A stretch of DNA of 64,000 nucleotides, from assembly GCF_014863545.1 (NCBI RefSeq), contig NZ_CP062260.1, forward strand, positions 744,001-808,000. The letters are read 5' to 3'. Under the pieces are notes generated by a model. It ran no database searches, was not told the origin of the DNA, and worked only from the letters and a program-made list of their open reading frames with translations. This document shows, piece after piece, positions 51,607 through 61,246 of the stretch (position 1 is the stretch's first letter; each line of letters opens with the position of its first letter). This stretch comes from Paenibacillus sp. JNUCC32 (GTDB lineage Bacteria; Bacillota; Bacilli; Paenibacillales; Paenibacillaceae). A program made the translations under genes and the position numbers.

Positions 51607-53257
51607 CGAACCTTTTATCGTGAACGGGCTTGCGGAATTGTGCCTTGGCGCGGAGTTTCTCGAGCTTGAGGTATATAAGGCTTATTCCTCTTCGGAAGCC
51701 TTGGGCTGGCTTAAACGGGCGAAAATGGACATCGTTTTGTCGGATATCAAAATGCCGGGGTTAAACGGCCTTGCCCTGCAAAAGGAAATATCCAGGCAGT
51801 GGCCCCATTGCAAAGTGATTTTTTTGACCGGATACGACGACTTTTCTTATATCCAGGAGGCCACCCGGCAAGGAAGCGTCGATTACGTTCTCAAGGCCGA
51901 GGGAAACGATGCCGTGCTGAGCGCGATCGAGAAGACCGTGGAGCTGCTTGACCAGGAGATGGAAGCAGACATTCTGCTTGCCAAAGCGAGGGACAATATG
52001 CGCATGGCGCTGCCTTTTTTACAGCAGCAGTACGTTCTGGAGCTGATGCAAAAAGCCCCTGGTCCTATTCGGCGGGAGGAGCTGGAGCAGCGCTTTGCGG
52101 AGCTGGAGATGAAGCTGGATCCCGGCAAGCCATGCCTGCTGCTGTTATGCAGGCTGGACGGCTGGCAAAGGCAAGAAAGTCCATCGGCCCAATCGCTGAT
52201 GCTGTACGCAGTCCAGAATATCATCGGCGAGCTGCTCGGCCCGATGACCGACGGCATGGCCGTGGAGTTCGGCAGGGCCAAGATGATCTGGATATTGCAG
52301 CACAAAGAGGAGGGGGAGGAGCATCCGGAGGAGGTTCGAAGTCCGGCGGCGGAACGGGTCCAGCGTTTTGTCCACGGGATGCTGGAACAAATTCAGGACG
52401 TTTGCAAAACGCTTCTGAAATTGAAGACGTCGTTTGCCATGGCTGGCGAGTGGGTCGATTGGGAACGGCTGCCGGACAAGTTCGAAGGACTGAAGCAGCT
52501 GCTGGACAGCGGCCTCGGGATCGGCCACGAATCTTTGTTGACCGAAGCCCGTGAGCGCAACCGCCCGGATCGTACGGGGCATTTTCTGGGGCGCTCTCGC
52601 TCGCATCTGAAGCGGATGGAGCTGCTGCGCGGCTGTTTAGACAATGGGGACCGGGAGGAATTCATGGAGCTGTTCCATGAGGTGACCGATACCTCTTCCT
52701 TCCCGCCGGAGGTTGAATATTTGCTGAAAATGGAGGTATATTACGGCCTGGTGTCCGTGATGATGCCGTCCCTGGTGGATATGGAAGCTCTCTGCCGGAA
52801 CGTGGAAGGGGCGGTGGATTATATCACATTGACTCATTTGGAGGAGCATGATTCCTGGACGGAGGCGGCCAAATATTTCGAAAGGCTGGCGGACATCATC
52901 TTCAACCGGAAAGAGCAGGGGAAGCAGGATCAGCAGCATGAAGTGATTGCCAAAGTTCAGCGGTATATCGAGGATCACTTAAGCGGCGACCTGTCCTTGA
53001 CGCAAATCGGGGAGGCCGTGGGACACAACCCTTCGTATTTGTCCAGATTGTACAAACAAGTGACCGGTGAGGGCCTGTCCGAGTCGATTAATGCGGCACG
53101 GCTGGCCAAAGCGAAGCAGCTGCTGAAGGAGACGACGGACAAAATCCATGTCATCGCCGCTGCGGTGGGTTTCAGTTCTCCGCCGTATTTTTACCGCTTT
53201 TTCAAAAAAACGACCCATTTGACGCCGCAGGAATACAGAGAACTTCACAACATGTAA
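51572..53257 (+). CDS. YesN-type response regulator with AraC domain
   Basis: A 561-residue regulator: receiver domain (1-125) with acidic pocket Asp11-Asp12, phosphorylated Asp58 (VLSDIKMPG) and the lysine in YVLKAEG; a long middle region; AraC helix-turn-helix units at about 460-558 ending VGFSSPPYFYRFFKKTTHLTPQEYR. AAAGGAGCGAGACGG precedes the ATG. The binding protein and permeases that follow are the probable targets. Confidence 0.93.
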   Translation: MKSRFRILIVDDEPFIVNGLAELCLGAEFLELEVYKAYSSSEALGWLKRAKMDIVLSDIKMPGLNGLALQKEISRQWPHCKVIFLTGYDDFSYIQEATRQGSVDYVLKAEGNDAVLSAIEKTVELLDQEMEADILLAKARDNMRMALPFLQQQYVLELMQKAPGPIRREELEQRFAELEMKLDPGKPCLLLLCRLDGWQRQESPSAQSLMLYAVQNIIGELLGPMTDGMAVEFGRAKMIWILQHKEEGEEHPEEVRSPAAERVQRFVHGMLEQIQDVCKTLLKLKTSFAMAGEWVDWERLPDKFEGLKQLLDSGLGIGHESLLTEARERNRPDRTGHFLGRSRSHLKRMELLRGCLDNGDREEFMELFHEVTDTSSFPPEVEYLLKMEVYYGLVSVMMPSLVDMEALCRNVEGAVDYITLTHLEEHDSWTEAAKYFERLADIIFNRKEQGKQDQQHEVIAKVQRYIEDHLSGDLSLTQIGEAVGHNPSYLSRLYKQVTGEGLSESINAARLAKAKQLLKETTDKIHVIAAAVGFSSPPYFYRFFKKTTHLTPQEYRELHNM

Positions 53258-53274
53258 AGAGAAGATATCAAAGT

Positions 53275-53305
53275 AAAGAGCTTGAAGTAGATAGCTCTTT
53301 TTTTG
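53275..53305 (+). terminator. Terminator after the response regulator gene
   Basis: AAAGAGC (53275-53281) pairs with GCTCTTT (53294-53300), T-run to 53305. It separates regulator and transporter transcription. Confidence 0.8.
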
Positions 53306-53351
53306 TTCCCTTATACTCTATACAAACATCGAATTCAAGGAGGTCGCAAAC

Positions 53352-55034
53352 ATGAAGAGAAATAAGATCTTGTCCGTATTGTGGATCAGTATGCTGGCTT
53401 TCGTGTTTATTTTAAGCGCTTGCAGCAAAGGGGAAGGAGGCGGAGGCAGCGCTGCTGGTTCATCCGCCGATAGCGAAGCCTCGGCCATGGAGCCGGGCGA
53501 CCCGTTCGGCAAGTATGATCCTCCCATTCAGCTGGATGCCGTCCGGTTTGTGGGAGAAGAAGTGAAGTTCCCGTCCGGACAGGATATTAAAAACAACGTG
53601 TGGACCGACCTATATAAGGAAATGGGCATCAACCTCAACTATAAATGGGTGGTAACGGGCCAGGAGCAATATGAATCCAAAATGAATATCGCGATTGCTT
53701 CGAATGACCTCCCGGATATCATGCAGGTGACGCCGGAGCAGCTGCGCCAGCTTGCGGACGCCGGGCAATTGGCGGACTTGACGCCCGCTTTCGAGAATTA
53801 CGCCAGCGATGACCTGAAGAAGGTCATGGAGATCGAGAAAAACGCGCTCCCTTCCGCGACGTTTGACGGCAAGCTGTTGGCGATCCCGTCCACCCAGCCG
53901 GTAATCGGCGGCTCGGCTCCCCTGCTGTGGGTCAGGGAGGATTGGATGGAGAAGCTGAATCTGCCTGAACCGAACACGATGGATGACCTTGTGGCCATTG
54001 CGGAGGCGTTTGCCCAGCAGGATCCGGACGGTAACGGCAAGGCGGATACCTACGGACTTGCGCTGACCAAGGATATCGGATTAAACAGCTCTTCGGTAGG
54101 TTTCTTTAACGGCTTCGGCGGTTTCCCGCAAATTTGGATCGAAGACGCGGAGGGGCAACTGCAGTTCGGCAGCATTCAGCCGGAGATGAAGGAAGCGCTG
54201 GCCAAGCTGCAGGACATGTTCAAGAACAAGCTGATCGACCCCGAGTTCGGCGTAAAGGATACCGTCAAGGTCTTTGAATCCGTGACCACCCACAAAATCG
54301 GCATGCTGATCGGACCAAGCTGGTATCCGGCATGGCCTTTCTGGGACATGGTGAAAGAAGATGAATCGGTGAATTGGAAGTCCTACCCTATCCCGTCTTT
54401 GGAGGGCGGTCCGGCGACGGTGCAGATGCCTTTTGCCGTATCCCAATATTACGTGGTCAAAAAGGGGTACGAGCATCCCGAGGTCATCGTCAAGCTGGCT
54501 AACCAGTACTACGAGAAGCTGTACAGCGACAATGCGGAATTTGACAAGTACGGCCAAATCATCGAAGACGGCGTATCCATCGGAGTCAACAAATATTCGC
54601 TGGTCGAGGTCGTCAATCCGAACAAAGACCTGATCCGGCAGGAGGAGCTGGCCAAAGCGCTGGAATCCGAAAGCGACGCGGACATCACCAGCGCCGAAAC
54701 GAAGATCATGTTCAAGGAATTTCAGGAATATCTCGCAGGCAACAACCCGATGGGCTGGTCCGGCTATGCCGCCAACGGGCCGGAAGGCTCCATGAAGCAG
54801 CTTCGCGATTTGAACGATGCGGGCAAAGTCATCTCGAACGGTTATGTCGGCGCTCCGACCGAGACCATGGCCGACAAAAAAGCGACGCTCGACCGGCTGG
54901 AACAGGAAACGTTCATCAAAATCATTTTGGGCGAGGCGAGCATCGACGCCTTTGATGAGTTCGTAGCCAATTGGAAGAAGCTCGGCGGCGACAAGATTAC
55001 GGAAGAAGTTAATGCATGGAAGGCCGACAGATAA
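53352..55034 (+). CDS. Extracellular solute-binding lipoprotein
   Basis: A 560-residue lipoprotein: signal peptide with lipobox ILSAC (Cys24), a Gly/Ser/Ala-rich linker, and a binding domain with the calcium-type loop DPDGNGKADTYG (about 224-235). AAGGAGG precedes the ATG. It is the first gene of the third importer of the window; the permeases follow after a hairpin that may lower their expression relative to the binding protein. Confidence 0.92.
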   Translation: MKRNKILSVLWISMLAFVFILSACSKGEGGGGSAAGSSADSEASAMEPGDPFGKYDPPIQLDAVRFVGEEVKFPSGQDIKNNVWTDLYKEMGINLNYKWVVTGQEQYESKMNIAIASNDLPDIMQVTPEQLRQLADAGQLADLTPAFENYASDDLKKVMEIEKNALPSATFDGKLLAIPSTQPVIGGSAPLLWVREDWMEKLNLPEPNTMDDLVAIAEAFAQQDPDGNGKADTYGLALTKDIGLNSSSVGFFNGFGGFPQIWIEDAEGQLQFGSIQPEMKEALAKLQDMFKNKLIDPEFGVKDTVKVFESVTTHKIGMLIGPSWYPAWPFWDMVKEDESVNWKSYPIPSLEGGPATVQMPFAVSQYYVVKKGYEHPEVIVKLANQYYEKLYSDNAEFDKYGQIIEDGVSIGVNKYSLVEVVNPNKDLIRQEELAKALESESDADITSAETKIMFKEFQEYLAGNNPMGWSGYAANGPEGSMKQLRDLNDAGKVISNGYVGAPTETMADKKATLDRLEQETFIKIILGEASIDAFDEFVANWKKLGGDKITEEVNAWKADR

Positions 55035-55051
55035 AGGAGCTCGGCTAACGG

Positions 55052-55089
55052 GAACAGGGGAGGGAGGTTTCTGACACCCGCCCCTGTTC
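55052..55089 (+). terminator. Hairpin between binding protein and permease genes
   Basis: GAACAGGGG (55052-55060) and CCCCTGTTC (55081-55089) form a perfect 9-bp stem; only a weak T-rich stretch follows. It may be a partial terminator or an mRNA 3' end stabiliser. Confidence 0.6.
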
Positions 55090-55147
55090 TCATTTCACCA
55101 CCTGCTGAAGGCGAATGGGATACACATTGACAGACAGGAGGATCGCT

Positions 55148-56047
55148 ATGTTAAGCAAAAAATTTCGGCGGCAGTGGCCGCTTCATTTGATGATCTTGCC
55201 CGGCATCGTCATCGTACTGATCTACAGCTATTGGCCGATGATCGGCATCGCCATGGCCTTTCAGAAATTCGTTCCGTTCAAAGGCCTATTCGGCTCGGAC
55301 TGGATCGGGCTGGACAATTTCCGCTATGTGTTCGATCTGCCGGAAACCGGCCAAATCATTTGGAATACGGTGTTTATCGCCTTCATGAAAATCATCGGGG
55401 GATTGGTCGTGCCGATCCTGGTTTCGCTGCTGCTGAATGAGCTGAGGAACGAGCTGATCAAACGGGGCGTGCAGACGCTCGTCTATTTGCCGCATTTTTT
55501 GTCGTGGGTCATCCTCGGCGGAATCTTTATCGACATTTTGTCGCCGACGAACGGGATCGCGAACCAAATATTGGGCTGGTTCGGCATCGAGCCGATTTTT
55601 TTCCTGGGCAGCAACCAATGGTTTCCTTATACCCTTGTCATAACGGACATCTGGAAGGAATTCGGCTTTAGCACCATCGTCTATTTGGCCGCGTTAACCT
55701 CCATCAATCCTTCCCTGTATGAGGCGGCTACGGTCGATGGCGCAAACCGCTGGAAACAGACCTGGCACATCACGCTTCCCGGCATGATGCCGATCATCAT
55801 TTTGCTGGCAACCCTCTCGCTCGGGAACGTGCTGAATGCCGGTTTTGACCAGGTGTTCAACTTGTACAGCCCGCAGGTGTATGAGAGCGGGGACATTCTG
55901 GATACGTTTATATACCGGATCGGCATGCAGGGTGCCCAGTATGGGGTAGCCACGGCGATCGGCCTGTTCAAATCCTTGATCTCGTTCGTCTTTATCGTGA
56001 CGTCCTACGCCCTGGCATCCAAGTTCGCCAATTACAGAATATTTTAG
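55148..56047 (+). CDS. Sugar ABC transporter permease (LplB family)
   Basis: A 300-residue permease with six membrane segments and the EAA loop EAATVDGANRWKQTWHI (about 196-212). The start at 55148 follows ACAGGAGGATCGCT; upstream in-frame codons back to 55115 have no ribosome site. It works with the next gene and the preceding lipoprotein. Confidence 0.92.
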   Translation: MLSKKFRRQWPLHLMILPGIVIVLIYSYWPMIGIAMAFQKFVPFKGLFGSDWIGLDNFRYVFDLPETGQIIWNTVFIAFMKIIGGLVVPILVSLLLNELRNELIKRGVQTLVYLPHFLSWVILGGIFIDILSPTNGIANQILGWFGIEPIFFLGSNQWFPYTLVITDIWKEFGFSTIVYLAALTSINPSLYEAATVDGANRWKQTWHITLPGMMPIIILLATLSLGNVLNAGFDQVFNLYSPQVYESGDILDTFIYRIGMQGAQYGVATAIGLFKSLISFVFIVTSYALASKFANYRIF

Positions 56048-56064
56048 GAAGGAAGGTGTCCCGT

Positions 56065-56946
56065 ATGCATAAACCGTCACTCAGCCGCAAATTTTTTCTT
56101 GGCTTCAACTACGCTTTTCTGATCGGTCTGGGGCTGCTCTGCTTTCTTCCCATCGTTCATATCCTGGCGGTTTCTCTCAGCTCCAAAGGCGCGGCGACGG
56201 CAGGGATCGTGAAGCTGTGGCCCGTCGATTTTACGCTCAGCTCCTATCAGTACGTATTGAACAAACCGCAATTTATGGTAGCGATGTGGGTCACCGTGCA
56301 GCGCGTCGTTCTTGGGACCGGGATCAGCATGCTGCTGACCCTGCTCATCGCTTATCCGCTGTCGAAGGAACCGCGGGATTTTAAATTCCGCACGCAATAT
56401 GCCTGGTTCTTCGTGTTCACGACCCTGTTCTCCGGAGGCCTTATTCCAAGGTATATGACGATAAGGGATACCGGACTGATCGATACGATTTGGGCATTGG
56501 TCATCCCGGGTGCGGTAGCTGTGTTCAACGTGATTTTGCTGCTCAATTTTTTTCGCGGCCTGCCCAAGGAGCTGGAGGAATCCTGCTTCATTGACGGCGG
56601 GAGCTACATCACCAGCCTGTGGAAAATATACGCGCCGCTGTCGCTGCCGGCCATGGCTACCGTAACGCTGTTTACGATCGTCGGCCAATGGAACGAATGG
56701 TTTGACGGACTGTTGCTGATGAATTCTCCGGAAAAATACCCGTTGTCGAGTTATCTTCAGACCGTTATCGTGCAGACCAACCTGACGTCGATCAATGCAG
56801 ACGATGCCGCGGCACTCTCCGAAGTGTCCAACCGAACGTTTAAAGCCGCGCAAATATTCATCGGCTCGCTGCCGATTCTGCTGCTGTATCCCTTCCTCCA
56901 GCGTTTTTTCGTCAAAGGCATCGTGCTTGGCAGCGTCAAAGAGTAA
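56065..56946 (+). CDS. Sugar ABC transporter permease (YtcP/LplC family)
   Basis: A 293-residue permease with six membrane segments; the EAA-type loop reads ESCFIDGGSYITSLWKI, less canonical at the EAA positions but in the right place (about 172-188). The ending QRFFVKGIVLGSVKE is typical. AAGGAAGG precedes ATG 56065; a GTG at 56056 is also in frame. It is the last gene of the glycan region. Confidence 0.9.
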   Translation: MHKPSLSRKFFLGFNYAFLIGLGLLCFLPIVHILAVSLSSKGAATAGIVKLWPVDFTLSSYQYVLNKPQFMVAMWVTVQRVVLGTGISMLLTLLIAYPLSKEPRDFKFRTQYAWFFVFTTLFSGGLIPRYMTIRDTGLIDTIWALVIPGAVAVFNVILLLNFFRGLPKELEESCFIDGGSYITSLWKIYAPLSLPAMATVTLFTIVGQWNEWFDGLLLMNSPEKYPLSSYLQTVIVQTNLTSINADDAAALSEVSNRTFKAAQIFIGSLPILLLYPFLQRFFVKGIVLGSVKE

Positions 56947-57096
56947 TCCGAAAATATGCGTTGTGTTTCGTTTGATCTCCGTGCTTTTTCGTTATATATG
57001 GTATAATTTTCTAGTGGGCTGCTAGGGGCTAGGTGCTATGGCTAGCATCGTCAATTCAGGCTTACCGATACAGCGATCAAGAGAGGAGAGTGCACC

Positions 57097-57573
57097 ATGA
57101 ACGAAGCGTATCTTCAATTGTACGATTATCACATTTGGGCGAACGAAAGATTATTGGACCATTTGCAATCCTTGCCGGAAGGCGTGTTTCACCAGGAAGT
57201 GAACCTGGGCTTTACATCCATCGCCGAAGTCTTCGGTCACCTTGCAGCTGCGGAGGAAGTTTGGTTTGCCCGAATCAAGGAGGAAAGACCTCCGTCGCTT
57301 GCCGCGAGACCGTTCGGGGATATGGCAGCAGCTCGTCAATACCTGAGCCGGCTCCAAACCGGGCACCATGAATATTTGGCATCGGTTGGCGATATGGGGA
57401 AGGTTGTGACTTATCACAACACTGCGGGTGAGGCATTTCAGAATTCGATTTCGGAAATTCTCCAGCAGGTCGTAAATCATGGAACCTACCATAGAGGCAA
57501 TATCACGACCATGCTTCGGCATTTGGGACACAAAGGAATCATAACGGATTATATTGCTTTTTTAAGAGTGTAG
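57097..57573 (+). CDS. DinB family protein
   Basis: A 158-residue four-helix protein of the DinB superfamily. The three metal-ligand histidines are probably His48 in VFGHLAAAEEVW and the pair in VNHGTYHRGN (about 128 and 132), the classic H-x3-H. The start YDYHIWANERLLDHL is a hallmark of the family. AGAGAGGAGAGTGCACC precedes the ATG. Many members are thiol-dependent transferases; function here is unknown. Confidence 0.88.
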   Translation: MNEAYLQLYDYHIWANERLLDHLQSLPEGVFHQEVNLGFTSIAEVFGHLAAAEEVWFARIKEERPPSLAARPFGDMAAARQYLSRLQTGHHEYLASVGDMGKVVTYHNTAGEAFQNSISEILQQVVNHGTYHRGNITTMLRHLGHKGIITDYIAFLRV

Positions 57574-57906
57574 TTTAAACGCACCACACATAGGGGACTT
57601 CCTGCTGCCATGATCACATGAGCCGGGTAGTTCTTTTGCTATTTTTACCAAACGGAAAAGAGGATGTAAAATAGAATAAGAATGCCAGGTTTACAAGAGG
57701 GATGATGAGGAGTCGGTTTTGGTAGAGAATGTTTATAAATATCGTTGGTATAGAGCTTCCTGCGGCTCTCTTATATGATGTAAGGAATGCCCTCATAGCT
57801 ATAGAAATTCATAGGATCAATAGAGCGACGCGGGTGAATCGCTGACACATTCGAGGAATACCAAAACACGAAGCCATATACTGCCTATAAACGGAAGGTG
57901 ATTCAT
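57574..57906. other. AT-rich gene-free stretch
   Basis: No supported gene, hairpin or operator. A 60-codon open frame on the minus strand (57614-57796) has a hydrophobic core but no ribosome site. GGAAGGTGATT before 57907 serves the next gene. Confidence 0.4.
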
Positions 57907-58830
57907 ATGAAAAAGATTCGGAGATCCAAAATCGTTGAAGGTACTTCCATACCGGGAATAATCTGCAACGGAGGTCAGTACTTTTATATTGGCGTAGATA
58001 TCTATGAAGACGGCATGATCAATTGCTGGGAGCTGGTTGACCTCAAAGGCCTAAAAAACAAGATCGATTCGAACTGGCTGACGCCTGTCGTTCCGCTTGG
58101 CGAAAATCTGTCGATCCATGGACTGGGTGCGTTCCGAGTCAAGGAAACGAACTGGAGATTCCATCCAGACAGCTATTATGAACATATTAAGCAGACCATT
58201 CGCGTGATGAATCCGGAATTCGTGAATATCTATGAAGTTTCAGAGCGTGAGCAGAAGCAATGGGAGACCAGAAGAGTGGCCCACTCCCCTCGTCCCACTG
58301 ATTTTTATGTGAAGGATGAAATGTTCTATCAAACGGTGGAGGGCGACGGTTTCCACATTTTCATGAAATATGAGGGTGCGAATTATTTAGTTTATTTGAA
58401 TGTGTACCAGGACGGTCAAGTCTTGGTACACGACCTGCCCCTTGACGTCCGCAGCCATCTCGATGAGCTAATCGAATGGTTTCAGGACGGGACGCTGTTC
58501 ACGATATTCGATGGCGCGCTGCCTCTTAGCATAGCGGGACTTGGCGAGGTTACGCTGTCTGAACCGTTGTATGCGGCAGACAAGGAGGAGAAGTTCAAGG
58601 AACTTATCGACATCCACAGGAAATTGAACGGGGAGAAATCAGCGCATGAAGAATGCAGGGACGCTTATTATTTATATCTAGAAAATCCCACCGAGTTTTA
58701 CAGGGAACATTTAAGAGAGAAATATGAACGGGTGCCCGAGCATGAGCGGATGTACTTGGGTGATATGGATTCTAAAGATTGGGACTACCAAAGAATCCTC
58801 TATCGGCCGGATGAGAAGCGGGAAGTGTAG
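57907..58830 (+). CDS. Hypothetical protein with internal duplication
   Basis: A 307-residue soluble protein of unknown function. Two halves resemble each other. The first has FYIGVDIYEDGMINCWELVDL and, about 35 residues later, SIHGLGAFRV. The second has YLVYLNVYQDGQVLVHDLPLDV and, at similar distance, SIAGLGEVTL. The C-terminal 80 residues are charged and helical (HEECRDAYYLYLENPTEFYREHL). ATG 57907 has a near-perfect ribosome site GGAAGGTGATT; an upstream GTG at 57898 lies inside it. No catalytic motif is evident. Confidence 0.7.
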   Translation: MKKIRRSKIVEGTSIPGIICNGGQYFYIGVDIYEDGMINCWELVDLKGLKNKIDSNWLTPVVPLGENLSIHGLGAFRVKETNWRFHPDSYYEHIKQTIRVMNPEFVNIYEVSEREQKQWETRRVAHSPRPTDFYVKDEMFYQTVEGDGFHIFMKYEGANYLVYLNVYQDGQVLVHDLPLDVRSHLDELIEWFQDGTLFTIFDGALPLSIAGLGEVTLSEPLYAADKEEKFKELIDIHRKLNGEKSAHEECRDAYYLYLENPTEFYREHLREKYERVPEHERMYLGDMDSKDWDYQRILYRPDEKREV

Positions 58831-58896
58831 TGGGCTATCATATCAGCCGGGTGGATGGGAAACAAAAAACATTTTAAAGAAAGTGAGGCCATTACA

Positions 58897-59664
58897 ATGT
58901 ATAGTTCGTACGGAGCGCTGTGTACGGAAGTGTATGATCTGAGCAAACCGTTAGGTTTCTCGTTTGGCGACGTGGAATATTATACAGAGCGCCTAAAAGA
59001 CGTTGAAGGCAAGGTGCTGGAAGTTGGATGCGGATCGGGCCGGGTATTAATCCCGTTGCTCCAAGCAGGCATTAACATCGAAGGCGTGGATAATTCGGCT
59101 GCGATGCTGGACTCCTGCAGAAGAAGATTAGCGGAATTGAGCCTTGAGGCGAAGCTGTTTGAAGACGAGATGCATAACTTTTCGTTGGCGGCTGCCTTTG
59201 ACGCCATTATCATTCCAGCAGGATCTTTTCAGTTAGTGGAAGGACGCGAGCGGGCTGAATCGGCTCTGGAACACTATGCTTCCAATTTGACGCCTGGGGG
59301 CAGGTTGATCGTGGATTTGTATATTCCTACGGATTTCGACGCGAATCACACCTCGACTAGAAGCTGGGAAACTTCCGATAACGAAGTCATCGTTTTGGAG
59401 GAAAGACGTACGGAATGCAATCTGCTTGACCAGCGCATCGTATCGATCCTGAAATATGAAAAATGGAAGGAAGGCCATCTGGTTCAGACCGAGCTGCAGC
59501 GTTTTCCTCTAAGCTGGTATGGGATGCATGAGTTTGAACTCATGTTAGAGAAGCAGGGATACGATGAGATTACGAAGTCGGCTGACTATCGCTGGATGAA
59601 TCAACCTGTAAACGCGGGTCAGATGATTACATACGAGGCTAGGAAGGCTTCAAGGGGGCGTTAA
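58897..59664 (+). CDS. Class I SAM-dependent methyltransferase
   Basis: A 255-residue methyltransferase. Motif I VLEVGCGSGRVLIPLL (about 39-54), acidic residue after strand 2 in IEGVDNSAAML, motif II-like AFDAIIIPAGSFQLV and GGRLIVDLYIP. The N-terminal 30 residues form a cap with YDLSKPLGFSFGD. ATG 58897 with GTGAGG upstream is preferred over codons back to 58855. The substrate is unknown. Confidence 0.87.
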   Translation: MYSSYGALCTEVYDLSKPLGFSFGDVEYYTERLKDVEGKVLEVGCGSGRVLIPLLQAGINIEGVDNSAAMLDSCRRRLAELSLEAKLFEDEMHNFSLAAAFDAIIIPAGSFQLVEGRERAESALEHYASNLTPGGRLIVDLYIPTDFDANHTSTRSWETSDNEVIVLEERRTECNLLDQRIVSILKYEKWKEGHLVQTELQRFPLSWYGMHEFELMLEKQGYDEITKSADYRWMNQPVNAGQMITYEARKASRGR

Positions 59665-59739
59665 CAGGCATCAGGGCGTTTATATGTGGTGCCATGGGTA
59701 CCTTGCGCGATGACGAATAAAAATCAATGAGGTGACGGT

Positions 59740-60135
59740 ATGCCGTATGACTCAGACTTAACTGCTTCAGATGTGGAGCGGTTGCTCCCATACCTCGAAT
59801 ATTTCCAAAATCCCGGGTCCGTTTTTTGCCATGACGTTAATGGATATCGATGTGAAAGCAAAGAAATCGGAAGTTTTCGTAAAGCGTTGGATGACGTCGG
59901 CTTCCTCATAGTATTTAACTGGAGCGAATGGTTAGCGGAGAATGAGGCTTATCGAGATTTAGATAACCCTGTGGGGAGCAGCATTCGCAGCGCCGATCTG
60001 GTAACCCTTAGAAAATTGATGACCAGTTATGTTCGCGGTGACCGATTCAATGAAGGGTTATTCCTCAGCGTATGCATGAAAGGATATGTTGCTGAAATTT
60101 TATTGCGACTGAGAGAGTTGAAGGGCTCGTTATAA
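59740..60135 (+). CDS. Hypothetical protein, DUF6508-like
   Basis: A 131-residue protein with VERLLPYLEYFQNPGSVF near the start and TLRKLMTSYVRGDRFNEGLF followed by a C-terminal helix. This layout recalls DUF6508 proteins of unknown function; the match is from memory. AATGAGGTGACGGT precedes the ATG. Confidence 0.6.
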   Translation: MPYDSDLTASDVERLLPYLEYFQNPGSVFCHDVNGYRCESKEIGSFRKALDDVGFLIVFNWSEWLAENEAYRDLDNPVGSSIRSADLVTLRKLMTSYVRGDRFNEGLFLSVCMKGYVAEILLRLRELKGSL

Positions 60136-60211
60136 TATTGGAAGGTTGAGCGGGGAAATATCGCATTTTTGAATATATTGATACTCTGAAACTTATAAGA
60201 AAGGTGCCTTT

Positions 60212-60769
60212 ATGGAGATCTTTGGAGAGAACGTCATTTTATCAAAAATCACTATACATGATCTGGATTTTATTTGCGGAATAGAATGCGATCGGGATCT
60301 ATGGCATTTTGAAGAATCGGTTGAGTCAGATCAACAAGTCGTTCGCAGCAAATATATGGCCAGAATCAATGAGGGAGGCGAAGCAACAGCCTATGATTTT
60401 ATAGTCAGATTAGCTGATGATGAGATGCGGGCACCGATCGGACTGGCTCAAGTATGGAGTTATATTGGCTTTAGGAAGAGTTGGGAATTAGGCTTCGCTA
60501 TTCTCCCGGAACAAAGCGGTCAAGGGTACGGGAGTGAGGCGGCCAAGCTATTGTTGAAGTTTGCTTTCGAACAGTTGAGCGCTCATAAAGTGGTAGGCAT
60601 GTGCAACTCGCTAAATAATCGTTCAGCAGCGCTAATGGAGCATATCGGGATGACCAAAGAAGCTGTTTTTAAAGAAGAACTATGTTGGAATGGGAACTGG
60701 ACGGACCAGTTTTATTACTCCATTCTTGAAAAAGAGTTTTTTGGTGACGAGGAAGACGGGATTAGGTAA
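60212..60769 (+). CDS. GNAT N-acetyltransferase (RimJ/RimL type)
   Basis: A 185-residue acetyltransferase. ELGFAILPEQSGQGYGSEAAKLLL (about 92-115) is the acetyl-CoA-binding strand-loop-helix, and NSLNNRSAALMEHIGMTKEA is the C-terminal signature. AGAAAGGTGCCTTT precedes the ATG. The substrate is unknown. Confidence 0.88.
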   Translation: MEIFGENVILSKITIHDLDFICGIECDRDLWHFEESVESDQQVVRSKYMARINEGGEATAYDFIVRLADDEMRAPIGLAQVWSYIGFRKSWELGFAILPEQSGQGYGSEAAKLLLKFAFEQLSAHKVVGMCNSLNNRSAALMEHIGMTKEAVFKEELCWNGNWTDQFYYSILEKEFFGDEEDGIR

Positions 60770-60819
60770 GCTGTGAATTATGAAACGGAACTATATCTAT
60801 AAGATGGAGGGATTTAATA

Positions 60820-61194
60820 ATGACTCATACCCCAATGCCCATTCAGAAAAGGATAGCGTCTGTATTTATTCATGTTAACGATATGGAAAAAGCTGTAGAA
60901 TGGTATGCAAGGCTTCTGGGTGTGCCTTTCAGATCCGGTCCCTATGAGGAGATGTACAGCATCCAGCTGGACAATCTGTTGATCCTGCTGGACAGCCACC
61001 GATCCGGTCGGTTTACGCCTGAAGAGCAGGCTTTATTCGCACTGCCAACGGATGACATTGACCAAACCTACGAATATCTAAAATCCATTGACGTGACGAT
61101 CATCGGAGAGATTGAGCGGTTTCCGGATATTTCGTTTGTTTCGATTCAAGATCCCGACGGGAATCTCATGATGATCGTGCAGGAGGATAACTAG
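60820..61194 (+). CDS. VOC family (glyoxalase-like) protein
   Basis: A 124-residue vicinal oxygen chelate protein with paired beta-alpha-beta-beta-beta modules. ASVFIHVNDMEKAVEWYARLLGV (about 11-33) opens module 1 and VSIQDPDGNLMMIVQ (about 107-121) closes module 2. Metal ligands cannot be assigned with certainty. It is followed after 52 bp by a second VOC gene. The role (thiol-transferase, dioxygenase or drug binding) is unknown. Confidence 0.85.
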   Translation: MTHTPMPIQKRIASVFIHVNDMEKAVEWYARLLGVPFRSGPYEEMYSIQLDNLLILLDSHRSGRFTPEEQALFALPTDDIDQTYEYLKSIDVTIIGEIERFPDISFVSIQDPDGNLMMIVQEDN

Positions 61195-61246
61195 AAACAA
61201 ATATTGAAGACTAGCTGCATACTCAACCTTAAGGAGCTGGAAGGAC

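Noticed and set aside
57614..57796. 60-codon minus-strand frame with a hydrophobic segment
   Set aside because: No ribosome site; AT-rich sequence easily gives hydrophobic codons.
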